From contig NC_092661.1 of NCBI RefSeq assembly GCF_032118995.1, forward strand, positions 17,769,506 to 17,833,505: a stretch of DNA of 64,000 nucleotides, in the 5' to 3' direction. Shown here piece after piece: positions 34,921 through 48,300 of this stretch. The DNA comes from Asterias amurensis (taxonomy: Eukaryota > Echinodermata > Asteroidea > Forcipulatida > Asteriidae). The translations under genes were made by a program, and so were the position numbers. The stretch's first letter is position 1; the number at the start of each line of letters is the position of its first letter. Below the pieces are notes generated by a model that did no database searches, was not told where the DNA came from, and was given only the letters and a program-made list of their open reading frames with translations.

Positions 34921-35559
34921 TCTTTGTTCGGGTTCCAGTCAGAAGCCATACAATCCGTAACTGCTGTTTAGCCAAGGATCACACCCAAGTTAATATACAA
35001 CCTGGGAAGCAGCAGCTTGTGGATTACTTGATATTTGAAATGAAAATTGATCCCTTAATCAAGAGGCTGCTGGTTTGAATCCCGCTCTAGTCAATTTGTC
35101 GATTTACATCCCCAATTAACTGAATTTATTAATGTATTATCTTGTATATTTTGTTCCGGATTTTTACATAGCTATAAACCAGCATTGAGGTATGTCATTA
35201 AGTTATATTTATCTGCAATAATATTTAAGATCAAAATTGGTTCAAATTTTTAAAAATATTAAAGTAGTACTGGGAAACTGCTCAGAGCTAGATCATTTGC
35301 AGCGAAAGAGATTTCACAAGATGGAGTTTTCCCATTTCTAAAAGGAAATGGCCTTGTCCTTTCAAAGATGAAATTCCACCCTTGGTCTAATCCATTTGTT
35401 TGTATTCAACTATAGAATCTGGTGTCCTGTCTTCTCTTATAATAGTTAATACCCGGGATCTCCTGATTCTGTTTTTACACAAGAATTGATTAAAGAAATT
35501 TGACACTGGTGGCAGTAAACTTACAGTGTAAAGAGACTAAAAGTTTTGCATACTAGGTT

Positions 35560-36060
35560 CCCAATATGTTACCACAAGGTTCCTAAAAGGTTCCCATGAG
35601 GTTCCAAAAAGGTTCCCATGAAGTTCACATAAGGTGCCCACAAGGTTCCTAAACAGTCCCATAAGATTCCTTAAAGGTTCTTTAAAGGCAGTGGACACTA
35701 TCGCTAATTAATCAAAATAATTATCAGCAAAAAACCTCACTTGGTAATGAGTAATGGGGAGAGGTTGATAGTATAAAACGTGAGAAACGGCTCCCTCTGA
35801 AGTGACTTAGTTTTTGAGAAATAAGTATTTTTTCACAAATTTGATTTCGAGACCTCGATCAGAATTAGATTTTGAGGTCTCGAAATCAAGCATCTGAAAG
35901 CACACAACTTTGTGTGACAAGGTTTTTTTTCTTCTTTCATAATTATCTCGCAACTCCGATGACCAATCAGGTTTGTTATTTTATGCGTATGTTGAGATAC
36001 ACTAAGTGGGAAGACTGGTATTTGACAATTACCAATAGTGTCCAGGGTCTTTAAAGGTTC
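35560..36060 (+). repeat. GGTTCC minisatellite split by a TTAA-type MITE (family A)
   Basis: A short array of AGGTTCCCA/TGAGGTTCC-like words runs 35560-35685. A complete family-A copy fills 35686-36050 with TTAA on both sides, and the word AAAGGTTCCCAAAAGG resumes at 36053. This shows the MITE inserted into an existing array. Confidence 0.8.
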
Positions 36061-36835
36061 CCAAAAGGAGGTTGTGATTTACTGCTCATGCTCAGGATTA
36101 TGCAAATTACCCAGTTTGAAGTACAGGGCGCAAATCTTATGAACCTATTCTGCATCGGCCATTTTGCTATCGGATTTTTTCAGATTCCACCATTTTTTTT
36201 CAGGAATTAATCATTAAACAAAGGGATAATCATTGAAATATTTTGAGCTGCAAAAATTCACTATGGTATGATGTAGATACTGAATATAATGTATATAAAG
36301 TAGGTGAATATTTAACTTCTCCAGCAAACCTTAGGGCTATTTCAGTAAACAAAAATTCATTTACTAATGCAATAATGTAAAATATCTTTAACACACACCT
36401 TGGTTTTCAAACATTTTTTTGAGAGTTTTTCCTAACTTTGAAGATGGTGTCAGGTCTACAGAGCTTAACAAGTGCCATAAAAAATTCTCCATATAACAAG
36501 ATCACTTTAAATCTCACATTAAGATGGTACTTTTTCGGTGAGATTTGTGATCTCTTTATTGGTGTAAATAAAGGGCATGTCACTTTCCGAGCACCGTATG
36601 GTGGTTAGAATATTTCTTCAATATAAGATGTTGCTCCTTTAACCCACACAGGTCAAAGGTCAGAGTTGTTTGCACCAAAGAGTTTTTTTTTTTTTTTAAC
36701 CAATCGTCAAAATCCTTAAAATTATTACTGTCCCTGTGTGGATTTCTCATCTCAACTCCTTAGGAGTATGCAGAACCGGTGTCCCAGGGAAATCTGTCCG
36801 CCAGAGATTCTGTCCCCCATATGGGAAATTAGCAT

Positions 36836-37205
36836 AGGCTGAAGGAGGATGTTTCAAAAGAGGGCGCTATCAGAGGAATTTTGTACACAGTTTGCCATAG
36901 TGGGGGAACAGAATCTCCAGCCGCACCAGTGTCGCATGCGTTTATGTCCTCTGTGCAATACTATCTGGGGGACATTATTGCATATGCAACAATGTCCGCC
37001 GGACGGTTTTGCATATGCAATCGTGTCCGCCCGGACGCTGCTGCATAGTGCAATTGCATTTGCATATGCAGTTGTGTCCGCCCCCGTGCAAAACCGTTCT
37101 TGCAGTAAATTAAACGCCCTTGGTCGTACAAGCTAAGTGCATGTCATGAATGACATGGGAAATATTTGGGCTGTTGGGTATTCGCTGCAATCATAAAATA
37201 CATGA
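36836..37205 (+). repeat. GCATATGCA / GTCCGCCCGGAC module, copy 1
   Basis: TTGCATATGCAA alternates with GTCCGCCCGGAC or GTCCGCCGGACG several times (36975-37085), ending GTGCAAAACCGT and a shared unique tail (CATGTCATGAATGACATGGG). The left edge carries CAAAAGAGGGCGCTATCA, whose inverse lies at the right side of copy 2 near 50662-50680. Confidence 0.7.
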
Positions 37206-38104
37206 ATATTCATGCTGCAACCATGGACCTACTGTTTATACTTCTTGGCAACAGCTCCCATTGGTTTTGTACACGTTTTCCAACTGTGGACCTTTCCCGA
37301 ACCATGGATACTATTTTCCTCTTTTGTTATAGGTCCCCGGTTTGAATGTGTATACCTACTCACCTAGGTGGAGAGAGACAATATATGTTTTGCTAAAAAG
37401 TGCTAAAAAGTGCTTTGTGTCCAGTATTATTTGAAAAACAACCCGTAATGGTCGTTAAGTTTCAAGAAGGAAATTGTTTTGGTGCATGAATGACGTTTGG
37501 TTTGATTTGATTTTGTGTTTGTCCAAATTACACTCTCGTTGTTAATGATTTGGTAACTTATTACAATCAGACTGTTGTTTGTTGGTTGTTCGTTTGTTTT
37601 TTGTGTGTTTTTTTTAATTTTATTTATTTTTCTTTAGTTTAGATTTTAGGGTAGCCTACTCGTATCTGTGATTAAGGAATATTTAAAACAACAATGAAAT
37701 ACTACAATTGTAAATACAATTTTGTGGGTATGCTTATGAACTTGTATAATTTGGGAAAATTTGGATAACTTATTTATATTTATGATGATTTGTTAACGGT
37801 GAATTGATTTTAATATGTTACTTTCAGAAGATGTAGTCATTTTTAACAATTAAGTTTGTTTTGTTGGAAGGGTAAAGTTTACAACTAAGTAATAGTTTGT
37901 ACTGATAAATAGTTAAATAAAAAACTGTTGGATAAAGTAGTCTGTGTCCGTCCTATTTTTGTTTAAACCTTCAGTGATTTTGCTTAGGAAACCAGACACT
38001 TACATTGGATTTATTTTTGAAAACATTTTACATAAACAGGATTGTTTTCACCAAGAGGTCTTTTGATTTGGAACTTTGACTTGTTATATTTTTGTTATTT
38101 TCAA

Positions 38105-38175
38105 GTAATAAACCACAAGGGAAATTGACTGTTTTTACCCAGGCAGATTCCCTTGTGGTTTGTTACTTGATATTT
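38105..38175. repeat. Inverted pair of the SINE end sequence
   Basis: TCAAGTAATAAACCACAAGGGAA pairs with TTCCCTTGTGGTTTGTTACTTGA around a 20-bp centre. The same word ends the SINEs at 2030-2345, 18136 and 34757. Confidence 0.6.
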
Positions 38176-38249
38176 TTTAATACAAAAGCCGTGATTTCCC
38201 TGGCATCAGAACTATTCTCGAAGTAGGGAGGCCGCCAATATATGGGCTA

Positions 38250-38490
38250 TACTCTCTAAATGTAAAAGAGTGAAAAACACCACTGTTTACATTTCGAGCT
38301 GTCGTCCATTGGCTCTTCAAATAGAGTGGTGGTTATTTCACTCTTTTAGAGGGGTTTCACTCCAGGATAGAGTGAAAAATCATTCAAAAAGATGCAAAAT
38401 TCAATCTAAAAGAGTGGAAGACCACTCGAAAAAGAGTTGTCCTTCATATGGCTCTTCAAAGAGTGCCTTTTCACTCTTTTTAAGAGAGTA
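38250..38490. mobile_element. MITE with TACTCTC ends and AAGAGTGAAAA repeats
   Basis: TACTCTCTAAATGTAAAAGA at the left pairs with TCTTTTTAAGAGAGTA at the right. Inside, GAGTGAAAA/TTTCACTC words and GGCTCTTCAAA repeat in both directions. Confidence 0.7.
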
Positions 38491-38512
38491 CCGGTAGATA
38501 ATATCGAAGTCT

Positions 38513-38735
38513 TATATAGCGCACGTTTCTACCAAACAAGATTCTCAAGGCGCTGAGTATATACAAACTTTCAGGTAGCACCTTATCAGGGTTTACAAGG
38601 TGCTACGGCGCATACAGCAGCCACAGCCAGGAAAACCGGGGCGAACCCCTGCTCTTTTCGAAATAGATAGCTCAGTTGGTAGAGCGCCGACACGTTAATA
38701 CGAATGTCGTTGGTTCAAATTTCGTTCTAGTAACA
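38513..38735 (-). repeat. SINE tail fragment followed by a tRNA-like head
   Basis: 38513-38660 is an inverted copy of the 1142-1490 SINE tail (AAGGCGCTGAGTATATACAA, AGCACCTTATCAGGGTTTAC). It abuts a + strand tRNA-like body 38664-38730 (ATAGCTCAGTTGGTAGAGCG, GTTGGTTCAAATTTCG). A chimera of two repeats. Confidence 0.6.
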
Positions 38736-39964
38736 CATTCTTGGTGCATACCGAAGTGTTAAGTTTAATTTTGTCAAGTAATAACTGTTAGCCTTACACC
38801 TAAAGGTATATCACAAATTCAACACATGAGTGTTCTATGGTACAAATTGGTTCCAGTGGTTTTGCCATTGACCCCCAAATCATAGCGAAAGTGTTAATGT
38901 GCAGTCTAGTCTGGCATCCTGTGTGCGCTCATTACGTTTCACTCTCTCAATATACAGCTATGTATGACTGCGCTACGCCCTGCCCCTAACAAGCCAATGG
39001 TGTGACAGCAAAGCCACGCCCCATTCCACGAGCTAATAAACTGTTTAAATAGAGGGCTCTGTGCAAAGTTTGTTTAAATTGCGTCATTAATTATCAATAT
39101 CTTTGGTCACGTACGATCTTTGACGTCAGTCCAACAAGCCAATTTGATTGGCCAATTCGGTTCTGGTGGTTGTATAAAACAAAACAGACAACATGGGTTT
39201 GAATATAGTCAAACCTGTAAAGTCCCTTGGTGAACTAGATACGACCTCGTAAATATCAATGAGCTTTGGAAACCTTGCATGCTTTGGGTAAAATCAATGT
39301 TATCGGTCTGTTTTCGATGGACACTTTGTGTTAAAGTTATATTTATAGAACATACGAATAGCGCAATCGATGAATAACAATAGCATTAGTTTAACAGATT
39401 GTTAAACTGAGACAAAGGAATCTGTGTGCGTAAGTTATGGGGCTTAAAATTCCCGTTGTCAGCTGGTGGTGTCGACGTGACAGTTTTCTCTTTTTACACT
39501 TTGAGAAATATTGCTGGGGCACAAAAATATCAGGGATTTAATTTGGGGTTTTTTCCCCTCAACTTATTTGATTTTATTGTGGAGCATTTTCTTTATAAGG
39601 TTTATGCACGAGTTTATAATTTCCAGATTTAGCAGTAGCTGCTATTGCGTTTATGAGCGGCCCGTAGGTCTATGCTATACGAGGGTGATATATAAACAAG
39701 TTTAGGGGTAAGCTGAGGGGTCCACAATACAAGGTCAAATGGCCACTCTTTAAGCTGAAGGTCAACAGAAGAAAAAACATAAGAGAGAGAGAATGTATTC
39801 GTTCACAATTCTCTAAAACCGTGATAGATTCTTGTAAGATGGTGGGAAAACAATATAGTTTGAGTTCCAAAGTGCAATAGTATAAAATATTTAATAGATG
39901 TCAAATTTGCATCGGGGATAAAGAATAGTAATTTTGGTTTTTACCAAAATGTAATGTCTCTTTT

Positions 39965-40215
39965 AATGTTTAGCAGCGGGTGTAGCAAACGATTTAAAAA
40001 TCGTTTGCAATACCCGCTGCTAAACATTGGATTCGAACTGCCTCTAGCCACCGGGCAATCTCAGTGGTCTAGCTATTTGGTATGACACTGCTCTAGAATT
40101 GCAAAGGTCGTGGGTTCGAATCCCACCCGAGTAATATGCCTGTTATTTTTGTCCACTGAATACGGGTAAGTACTGAGTATACACAGTGCTAACATACATT
40201 GGTGTATATGCATGG
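39965..40215 (+). repeat. tRNA-like SINE with an upstream perfect hairpin
   Basis: 39965-40029 is a hairpin (AATGTTTAGCAGCGGGTGTA against its inverse). It is followed by the SINE CCGGGCAATCTCAGTGGTCT with B box GGTTCGAATCCCACC and tail AATATGCCTGTTATTTTTGT. Related copies: 42715-42895 (minus), 53555-53690 (plus), 56800-56990 (minus) and a tail at 61150-61275. Confidence 0.65.
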
Positions 40216-40489
40216 GTAAAAGCCAAAATGAATAGTTTAATACATATTTGAATATCTCGCGGTATTCTCCTTTGGAACTTTACGGTGAATGGAGGGGTTA
40301 GATGATTTGGCAAAACGGGTGATATGAGTGAAGATGCGTACATATATTAAGCAAAAGACCGGCTGCACATTTAAAAGACATTATAGAAGATACTTTTTAG
40401 TTTATTCTTTAAATTTATTTCATGATTCTTCCAAGAGCGCTGGTGTTAATAACAGGAAGGTGTTTTAGAAAACAGGAACTTTTCAGTTT

Positions 40490-40640
40490 CAGGTTAGGGA
40501 GGAAAACCCCACAATTGGGGAAAACCCAGCACACAATCTACTAGGGATTGCAAATCCAATCCACCTTCAAGGCACCGGGTTTCAGGTGGGATTCGAACCG
40601 GGGTCCACAGAGGTGAGAGGCAGAGAAAGAAACCATGCAC
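40490..40640. repeat. SINE-like fragment with B-box GGATTCGAACCGGGGT
   Basis: Contains GGCACCGGGTTTCAGGTGGGA and AGAGGTGAGAGGCAGAGA. A related piece lies at 62575-62700 (GGCACCATG, GGGATTCAAACCCGGGTC). Boundaries unclear. Confidence 0.4.
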
Positions 40641-40665
40641 GGGAGTCAATCTGATCCCCCTTTAA

Positions 40666-41034
40666 AGGCACTGTACACGTTTGGTAATTGTCAAAGACCA
40701 GTCTTCTCACTTGGCGTATCCCATCATAAGCATAAATTAACAAGCCTGTGAAAATTTTGGCTCAATTATTGGTCATCGAAGTTGCGAGAAAGTGATGAAA
40801 GAAAAAACACCCTTGTTGGACGAACTTTAGTGCTTTCAGACAGGAATAAAAGACTTATAGCTAAAAGTCTTTTAATATTTTAGTGAGAAATTACCTCTTT
40901 CTCGAAAACTACATTACTTCAGAGGGAGTCGTTTCCAACAATGTTTTATACTATCAACAGCTCTTCAATGCTTGTTACCAAGTCAATCTTAAGTTAATAT
41001 TTGTTTTTAGTAATTACCAAACGTGTACAATGCC
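40666..41034 (-). mobile_element. TTAA-type MITE (family A), subfamily with AAAGACTT hairpin
   Basis: TTAA on both sides, ends AGGCACTGTACACGTTTGGT and ACCAAACGTGTACAATGCCT. Instead of the GAGACCTC hairpin it carries AAAAGACTTATAGCTAAAAG, as 44069-44435 does. A fragment of a further copy lies at 41190-41400. Confidence 0.75.
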
Positions 41035-43047
41035 TTAAAGGATAACAGGTTGTGGACTCATGGGGAACTTCTACGATTGTTTCTGAGCATTCCTGGTTAA
41101 ATCTAAAATAGTGTGTTCAATCCACTTTCCGCTCATATGGATATGTTTCTTGAACTTGGATCGGCTATAACGTCTCAGAATCAACCAATGACATTATTGG
41201 TAATTACTCAAAATAATTGTAAGCATAAAAACTAACGAGCAACGGAGAGCTGTTTATAGTAAAAACGTTGTGTAAAATGGCTTCCTCTGAAGTAACGGGT
41301 TTTTTTTGTTCGTTTTTTAAGAGAGGTATTTTCTCACGCGAGTATTAAAAGACTACAGCTGAAGTCTTTTAATAGGAATAAAACATGTGAGAAACGTTAC
41401 GCGGTAACGCTTATCAGATTCAATTTTTGGGCATAAAACTGATATTCTGACATTTATACTTCGAAGTGAAAAATTGTTCTCAAAACGACATTGTGGGCTT
41501 CTATAACCTGTCAGTACCTTTCCCTGAACTACAAAACCTGTGTGTTAGAAACCTGTTAGATTGTGTGGACAAAAAGGTTATTTGTTTTCTACCAGAATCA
41601 GGCTTTCACATTGTTTTATTGTTTGAGTGATTCTGGAGTAATTTGGGTGTTTAGAAATTGAAAAACGGAAGCTTTACTGGTAACCAGTGAAATTAACACG
41701 CCATTCTGAGAGGCATGGCGGGCTTCAGCATTTGACAACGTCACTGGCAATCAAAGTGTTGAAGATAAAATTGATTGAGCACGAAACGTCAGCTATTTTT
41801 GGATCGGTATCCACTTGGCTCACAAAACAAAGACTGTTTGTCAGTTTTGACCTTCAAACAATATCCGTTGCACCTGGAGATTTAACATTTATCTTTTCAA
41901 CCTATTCACATATTAATTAACAAAGTCAATAAATAAACACCTTTTGTTTTTATAAATACTGCAGTTGAGTTTTCTTTCTAAATTATTTGGATCGTACAAA
42001 TTTACTTGAGTGTGCTAAATCAAACCAAATTATTGATGGTCGTGTTCCCTGCTAGCTATGTACACAGTGTGAATGAAAACTCAAATCACATTGTAAGAAG
42101 GGAACCCGACCATTTTGTACATCCAGTCTTGCTTTGGTGCAATACGTCGTTGTGTACCTTGGGAATATTGATTGATTATTTTGATTAACACTTATTTAAA
42201 TAAAATAACATTTTTAAAACTTCGGTTTGTTTAAAGAGGTGAATCCCGGTCTTGCTGTGACGTCATAGTTAAACAGGAATTAGTGAGTAATAATGTTTTC
42301 TACAACCAAAATACACGTTATTTTAAATTGTAGGTTTGGCCTTTTTCCTCGACAATACGACATTTGTTTTTTGTTTTTTAGAGAAATACTTTTCGATATT
42401 GCCTTTAACTTGATTTCTCTACGTAGCCTTCGTGAAAACAAAACACACAATAACCGACCTAATCAATTTATTTCGATTGATATTTAAAAGTAGATAAACA
42501 CCTGGCGAAGTTATGGGGTTTTAAATTTAGTCCTGTACTAAATCGGAATTCATTCAGCTGGTAAACCTTCCCCTTCCTGTGCCCACGTAGACAATCAACT
42601 TTATACATTTTATGTTTCATATTCCCCTCTCCTCTGTTATTTACCAAAACTTAAGAAAAAGCTCAACAAGAGGCATAGAATATATGTTAATTTACATTGG
42701 GGATTGAATATTCATTTGGTTTATATATACACCGATGTGTGTTAGCCCAGTACATTCCCGAGTTCTGTGGAAAAAAAAAATCACAGGCATATTACTCTGA
42801 TGGGATTCTAACCCACGACCTTTGCTATTCTAGAGCAGTGTCATGCCAACTAGACTACCGAGATTGTCCGGTAGCTATTGCTGCAGTGTATTCAGATCAA
42901 ATTGGTCACTCTGTAATTAATTCTATGGTATAAAATAATATAGAGAAATAGTAAGTGTCCTGACGTTTTGACCCTAATGGCAGAGTCTTTCTCGAAGGCT
43001 ATTGACAGCACAACAAACATGAATGTTGTTAATCAACCTATATTTAA

Positions 43048-43429
43048 AGGCAGTGGACACTATTGGTAATTACTCAAAACAATTATTAGCTCAAAACCTT
43101 ACTTGGTAAAAAGGAATGGGGAGAGGTTGATAATATAAAACATTGTGAGAAACGGCTCCCTCTACTCTGAAGTGACGTAGTTTTCGAGAAAGAAGTAAAT
43201 TTCCACGAATTTGATTTCGAGACCTCAGAATTAGAATTTGAGGTCTCGAAATCAAGCATCTGAAAGCACACAACTTCGTGTGACAAGGGTGTTTTTTTCT
43301 TTCATAGCTATCTCGCATCTTCGACGACCAATTGAGCTCAAATTTTCACAGGTTTGTTATTTTAATCATATATGTAGAGATACACCAAGAGAGAAGACTG
43401 GTCTTTGACAAATACAGTGTCCAGTGTCT
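43048..43429 (+). mobile_element. TTAA-type MITE (family A), near-complete
   Basis: TTAA at 43044-43047 and 43430-43433; left end AGGCAGTGGACACTATTGGT, right end CAGTGTCCAGTGTCT. Confidence 0.8.
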
Positions 43430-44068
43430 TTAAAGGCAGTGTGTATGCTGATGCGAAAGAGCATTTGTTTTCGGCTGTGTCTTGAATTAATTTTTGTTTA
43501 AATTGGTCTTTAAAAAAACTATGATGACGGTGGCATGGTCTTTATAAAATTCTCGTCCACTTTGACCTCTTGTCCGTGAAGCTGGAGACAGCAACATTGG
43601 CTGTTGTTCGAACCGTTAATCCAAATCTAATAAAAAATTATTCGATATTGATCTAGACTTTTTTTTTTTAACATAAAAGGATTGGCAATGAGATGGGATG
43701 CATGTCATTTAAAAATCACAATTATTATCAATTTTTTAACGCCCTATAAACTTTCAACACAATACATCCGTGGCCTTTCTGTCTATTCTGTCTTTTGGAT
43801 TATAATTCACGGCATTGATTTAGGATTAAATAGAATATGCACCACAGATTGCTCGGCTTAAAAAAACACAACTGGGAACATTGAGATAAACTGCCTCAGC
43901 AAAGTAACTAACTACATTTTAGTGTCACAGACTTCAGGAGTGGACTTGGGAGTGCCACGTCGGGTGAGTGGTCTCGGGTTCTTGTATGTTTTCGAGTTCA
44001 TTTTGCTGATTGTGCATGGGAAGGGGATTTTGTACAAATTTGTTTTAATTGTGACTTTGTGTTTTTAA

Positions 44069-44435
44069 AGGCACTGGACACTATCGGTAATTATTGAAAT
44101 TAATTGTTAGCGAACCTTACTTGGTAACGAGCAATGGAGAGCTATTGGTGGTATATAACACATTGTACGAAACGGCTCCCTCTGGAGTAAAGTAGTTTTT
44201 GAGAAAGAGGTAATTCCTCACTCAAATAATAAAAGACTTCAGCTGAAGCCTTTTATTCTGCATCTGAAAGCACTAAAAGTAATGCAACAAGGGTAATTGT
44301 TTTTCACTATTCTCTTGCAAATTCGATGACCAATTGAGCTCAAATTTGTACAGGTTTGTTATTTAATGCATGTGTTGGAATAAACCAAGTGACAATACTG
44401 GTCTTTGACAATTACCGAACGTAGTGTCCATGCCT
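44069..44435 (+). mobile_element. TTAA-type MITE (family A), AAAGACTT subfamily
   Basis: TTAA at 44065-44068 and 44436-44439; contains AAAAGACTTCAGCTGAAGCC in place of the GAGACCTC arm. Confidence 0.75.
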
Positions 44436-45351
44436 TTAATGAGAATTGCATTTGCAAACTGTTTGTGTGGGAAAGGTTTTGGCGGGAAACATGCCCCGCA
44501 GACAACATCAGTTGAGGGACTGTTGAGACTGCTTGTGTGATCTGTGGGATCATTTCGTTCGAGTCAGCTTTGTTAAATATCGCAGAATTTTATATGTTTT
44601 TGAGTGAAGTGCGCATGACTAAACATTTTTAATTTGTTAACAATTGTTGATTAGAGCACTATAACCGAACGATGGTTCCTTTAAGGATCACTGTAATTTT
44701 ACTCGGAAATACTTTCGCAGAGTTTGCCACACTTACACGCTATTACTCCAACAAATATATATGTTTTTAAAAAGGACAGGAATGTTTTGTAAAACTCTTT
44801 CAGAATAGTTTACGTATTTTTGTAATGATGTATTTATCAGCTAACTCGTAATCAAAACGTACCGTTAACCCGGTAAACTACCATTCTAATTATGGTTAAT
44901 TACCCCATATCTTGCTAACGGTTTGTTATACAAAAGGCAGCGTTTTTATATCTACACAAAAATAAGTTGCAACACGGACCTAACGGAATTCAGGGACAAC
45001 ACAAATGTGTAGTCAGTCCAACAATTTTTGTTTTGTGGCATTTTTGTGATGGTCAAGGCCTATCATTTTTTCCTATAGAGAGTTTTCTGGTTAATAGTTG
45101 GCTGTAAAAGTTGGTAATTTTTCGCATGTTTTGTGATACTTTCAAAGATAAACACTGTTTTAAATTGTATCTGTGGCTTGGATATTTTACATCGAAAAGG
45201 TTCTCTTCACACTGGCAGCTCACATCGTAGACTATAGCTATTCCGGGGACGACCAAGACGACACAATCAGCACACCGGGGTGGCAAGAGGTTTAGCCCCC
45301 ATTAAGTTTTACCCAACGACACGGAGAAACGAACTCTCCAGTGGACCAAAC

Positions 45352-48300
45352 ATGAAAGCGGCACTGCTTGTCGTTTTGTTGGTCGCCTGTTCGGCAAATC
45401 TAGTCACCAGTCATGACGGTAAGTTTGAATCGGAGTGCATGACAAAACTGTTTCAGTATCGGTCCTATTCGACATGACAAATACTTTTTGAAAGGGCCAG
45501 AAACGAAATAAAACTACAAAGAGGACGACAACATTGCCTTATACTTAAAGTTAATTTCTGAATTCAAATTGTATCGTATTTTGGAACAACCTGAAAAACC
45601 GGCATAAAGCAATCCCTCACACTTGAAAGTTTCTCACTTAAAACGTACTTCTTAAACATGTACTTATAAAGCCAATACTGATAACTGTTGAATGTCATTG
45701 TAAGCATATTAATTTAACTAATACAATTTACTTAATACAATTTTTACTTAAAACTATTTAACTATTAATAAATTATGGCTGGTCACATCGGTCAGTTTGC
45801 CTTGTCCAGTCAAAGTCTTTGTCTGACAGAGGGACAGTTTTTAAAGCACTATGCTTCACATGCTTCAAATTTCCCCCTGCACAATTGGTAAACGTTCGTT
45901 TATATTAACAGTCTATAGTGTCTTAACCATAATAATGATGTTTCAATTGCTGTTGTAGTCTGTATGCAATGCTTAACATACATTTGATACTTGTGTTTGT
46001 TGTTGCCAATTTTGAAATAAATGTCTTAAAGGCAGTGTACACTATTGGTAATTACTAAAAATAATTATTAGCATAAAAACTTACTTGGTAACGAGTAACG
46101 GGATAGCCACACCAGGCGTTTGTACAGTAGCTAACAGACAGTTGCAGATGAGTATAAAACATTGTGAGAAACGGCTTCTGCTGAAGTGACGTAATTTTCC
46201 ACGAATTTGATTTCAAGACATCAGAATTAGATTTTCAGGTCATAAAATCAAGCATCTGAAAGCGCACAACTTCGTGTGACAAGGGCGATTTTCTTTCATT
46301 ATTATCCCGCAACTCCAACGACCAATAATTGTGCTCAAATTTTCATAGGGTTTCTTTAGCCTAAAACGAGGTTAGAACTCTACCAAAAACAAATTATCAC
46401 TTTTGATTATGTTGTTTTGATAGCTACTCCGGCTTCATGTCAGGATGTACTAGCTCAAGGAAACACAAACGATGGAATGTACGAAATCGACCCTGATGGT
46501 GCAGGAGGCGAACCCCAATTCCAAGTCTACTGCGAGCTGACTGGTGGAAGAGGTTTGTCCAAAAATCACAGAGATGTGAAACGAAACATCAAGCACACAA
46601 ACATTTGTGTGTTCTCCCATTTTCATTAATTAATAAGTGCCCTCACAGTTTGAATTTGCGTTTTCTTCACTAGTGGCTTTAAGTATTAGCCCTTCTATGA
46701 GGACAATATGAGTCCAATGTTTGGTACGGGTGTATAAAGGAAGACAAGTTCATTATTATTTTTACCCCCAATCTAGTCCCGTGGTATTTTGTCCACTATC
46801 TTAAAAATGGCTTATAACCATGGCCAAAATTTAATAAATCCTGTAAGCACAGAAACGTCTTAAGCACAGACACAAATTTCAAGCATAAAAAAAACATTTA
46901 GTTTACATTGTTGTGACGTGGCTCCACTCATTTTTTGTTTAGCAAAGAAATTTGTCGAGCTGTATTTTTAACTTGATAAAATTGGGCAAATATCACCACG
47001 AAAAATCATTCTTATACGTGTTGCTGTGTAGCCAAACCTGCATAAACATTCCAGAATTAACGGAATTTACATGCGAGTAGATGGCAAACAGTAGCTGTAA
47101 AACATACGGGTACCAATTTGTTTCTTTATTTAACATACCACGAAGGCGTCTATTGTTTGTGTTTTCCTATACCAATCGAGATCATACGTTATTCCTGTTT
47201 TCCAAAGCTGGACAGTTTTAAAACAGTCCAAGTTTTTCAAGTGCAAGCATGGATGGCGAGCATTAGACGTAAAACCTATGTGTACCAATTTGGGACCTTT
47301 GGGACGCTAGGTGGCAGCAGACTTATCAAGTAAATACATTGTTCTCTGTAAATACCAATGCGCAAGCGCAGACTGTTGAATGAGGTGCATTGTGGGATAT
47401 ATATGGATCAAATTTGGATACCAGCAAGACCACAATGCACCTAATTCCAAGCTTTACGCGCGCGCCCCGGTATTTGCGAAAAGGTCTATGGAAATTTACC
47501 TGGTAAGTCTGCTGCCACCTAGCGTTCCAAAGCCTCCCATTGGTTGTGTTTTCCTACACTAATCGAGATCATACGTTATATCCATTAGGTGTGTCTATCC
47601 TCCACCACGATGCCGAGTGTGCTGACCGGGAAGCCTGCAAGGTAGACGGTTTCGAAGAACCAGGTTCCTTCGTTAAGAAAGTCAACTATAAAGGTAACAT
47701 CAAACAGATCGAAGCTCTGATTGACCTTTCCGGCTACTGTGAGCAGTTCCTCAGTTACGAAGTGAGTCAACACAAAGTCCTTGTTTGTCTGTTTGACACA
47801 ATTTTTGTTGAATGTCCTTCTTTTTTGCAGTGCAAGGTTTTACTTTTTTATTGTTTTCTTATTTTGTGAATAGCAAGGTTTACTCGCACATACACTGTCA
47901 AATGCAATAATAAAGCCACAAAAAGTAGACAATGGAGGTTTTGCTGCACACGCGAGCAACGTGATCGTCGGAAAATTGTGTGATTCTAGGTGAAGTCACC
48001 ACTTTGGGCTTATTGCATGTTCACATGACGTCTGCAATTACGTACCTGGAAATGGTTACTTCACGTAAGCTAAAAACGTGAGATTTTAATTTTCTGACGT
48101 CCACGTTCCACGCATTGCTCGCGTAACGTGCAGCTTAACCTCTCTAGTGTTGGTCTTGTGCGTTTTCGAAAAATAATATTACGGGGGAAATAAGGTGTCG
48201 GCATGTAGTCAGTTTAAGTCGAAATGCAATATTGGTTAATCACTCTGGCAATGAACGAAACAGTTAATGTTTTACGACCGTGCGCACAGAGCTGTGCGTT

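Larger units (their letters stand above)
33515..45351 (+). other. 11.8-kb intergenic stretch between the TMEM181-like and adhesive-like genes
   Basis: After the 3' UTR I find no exon that fits a known family on either strand. It holds many MITEs and SINEs (listed separately), a minisatellite, a GCATATGCA module and AT-rich unique DNA. Open frames of 60-95 codons occur at the rate expected by chance or lie in repeats. The promoter of the downstream secreted gene should lie near its 3' end, but I see no clear TATA box. Confidence 0.55.

Noticed and set aside
40065..40130. Possible tRNA gene with clear B box GGTTCGAATCCCACC
   Set aside because: The same body with a shared non-tRNA tail recurs at 42715, 53555 and 56800; the stems pair poorly.
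41687..41920. 77-codon frame in the intergenic stretch
   Set aside because: No recognisable family, no supporting splice pattern, and the length is within chance expectation for this composition.
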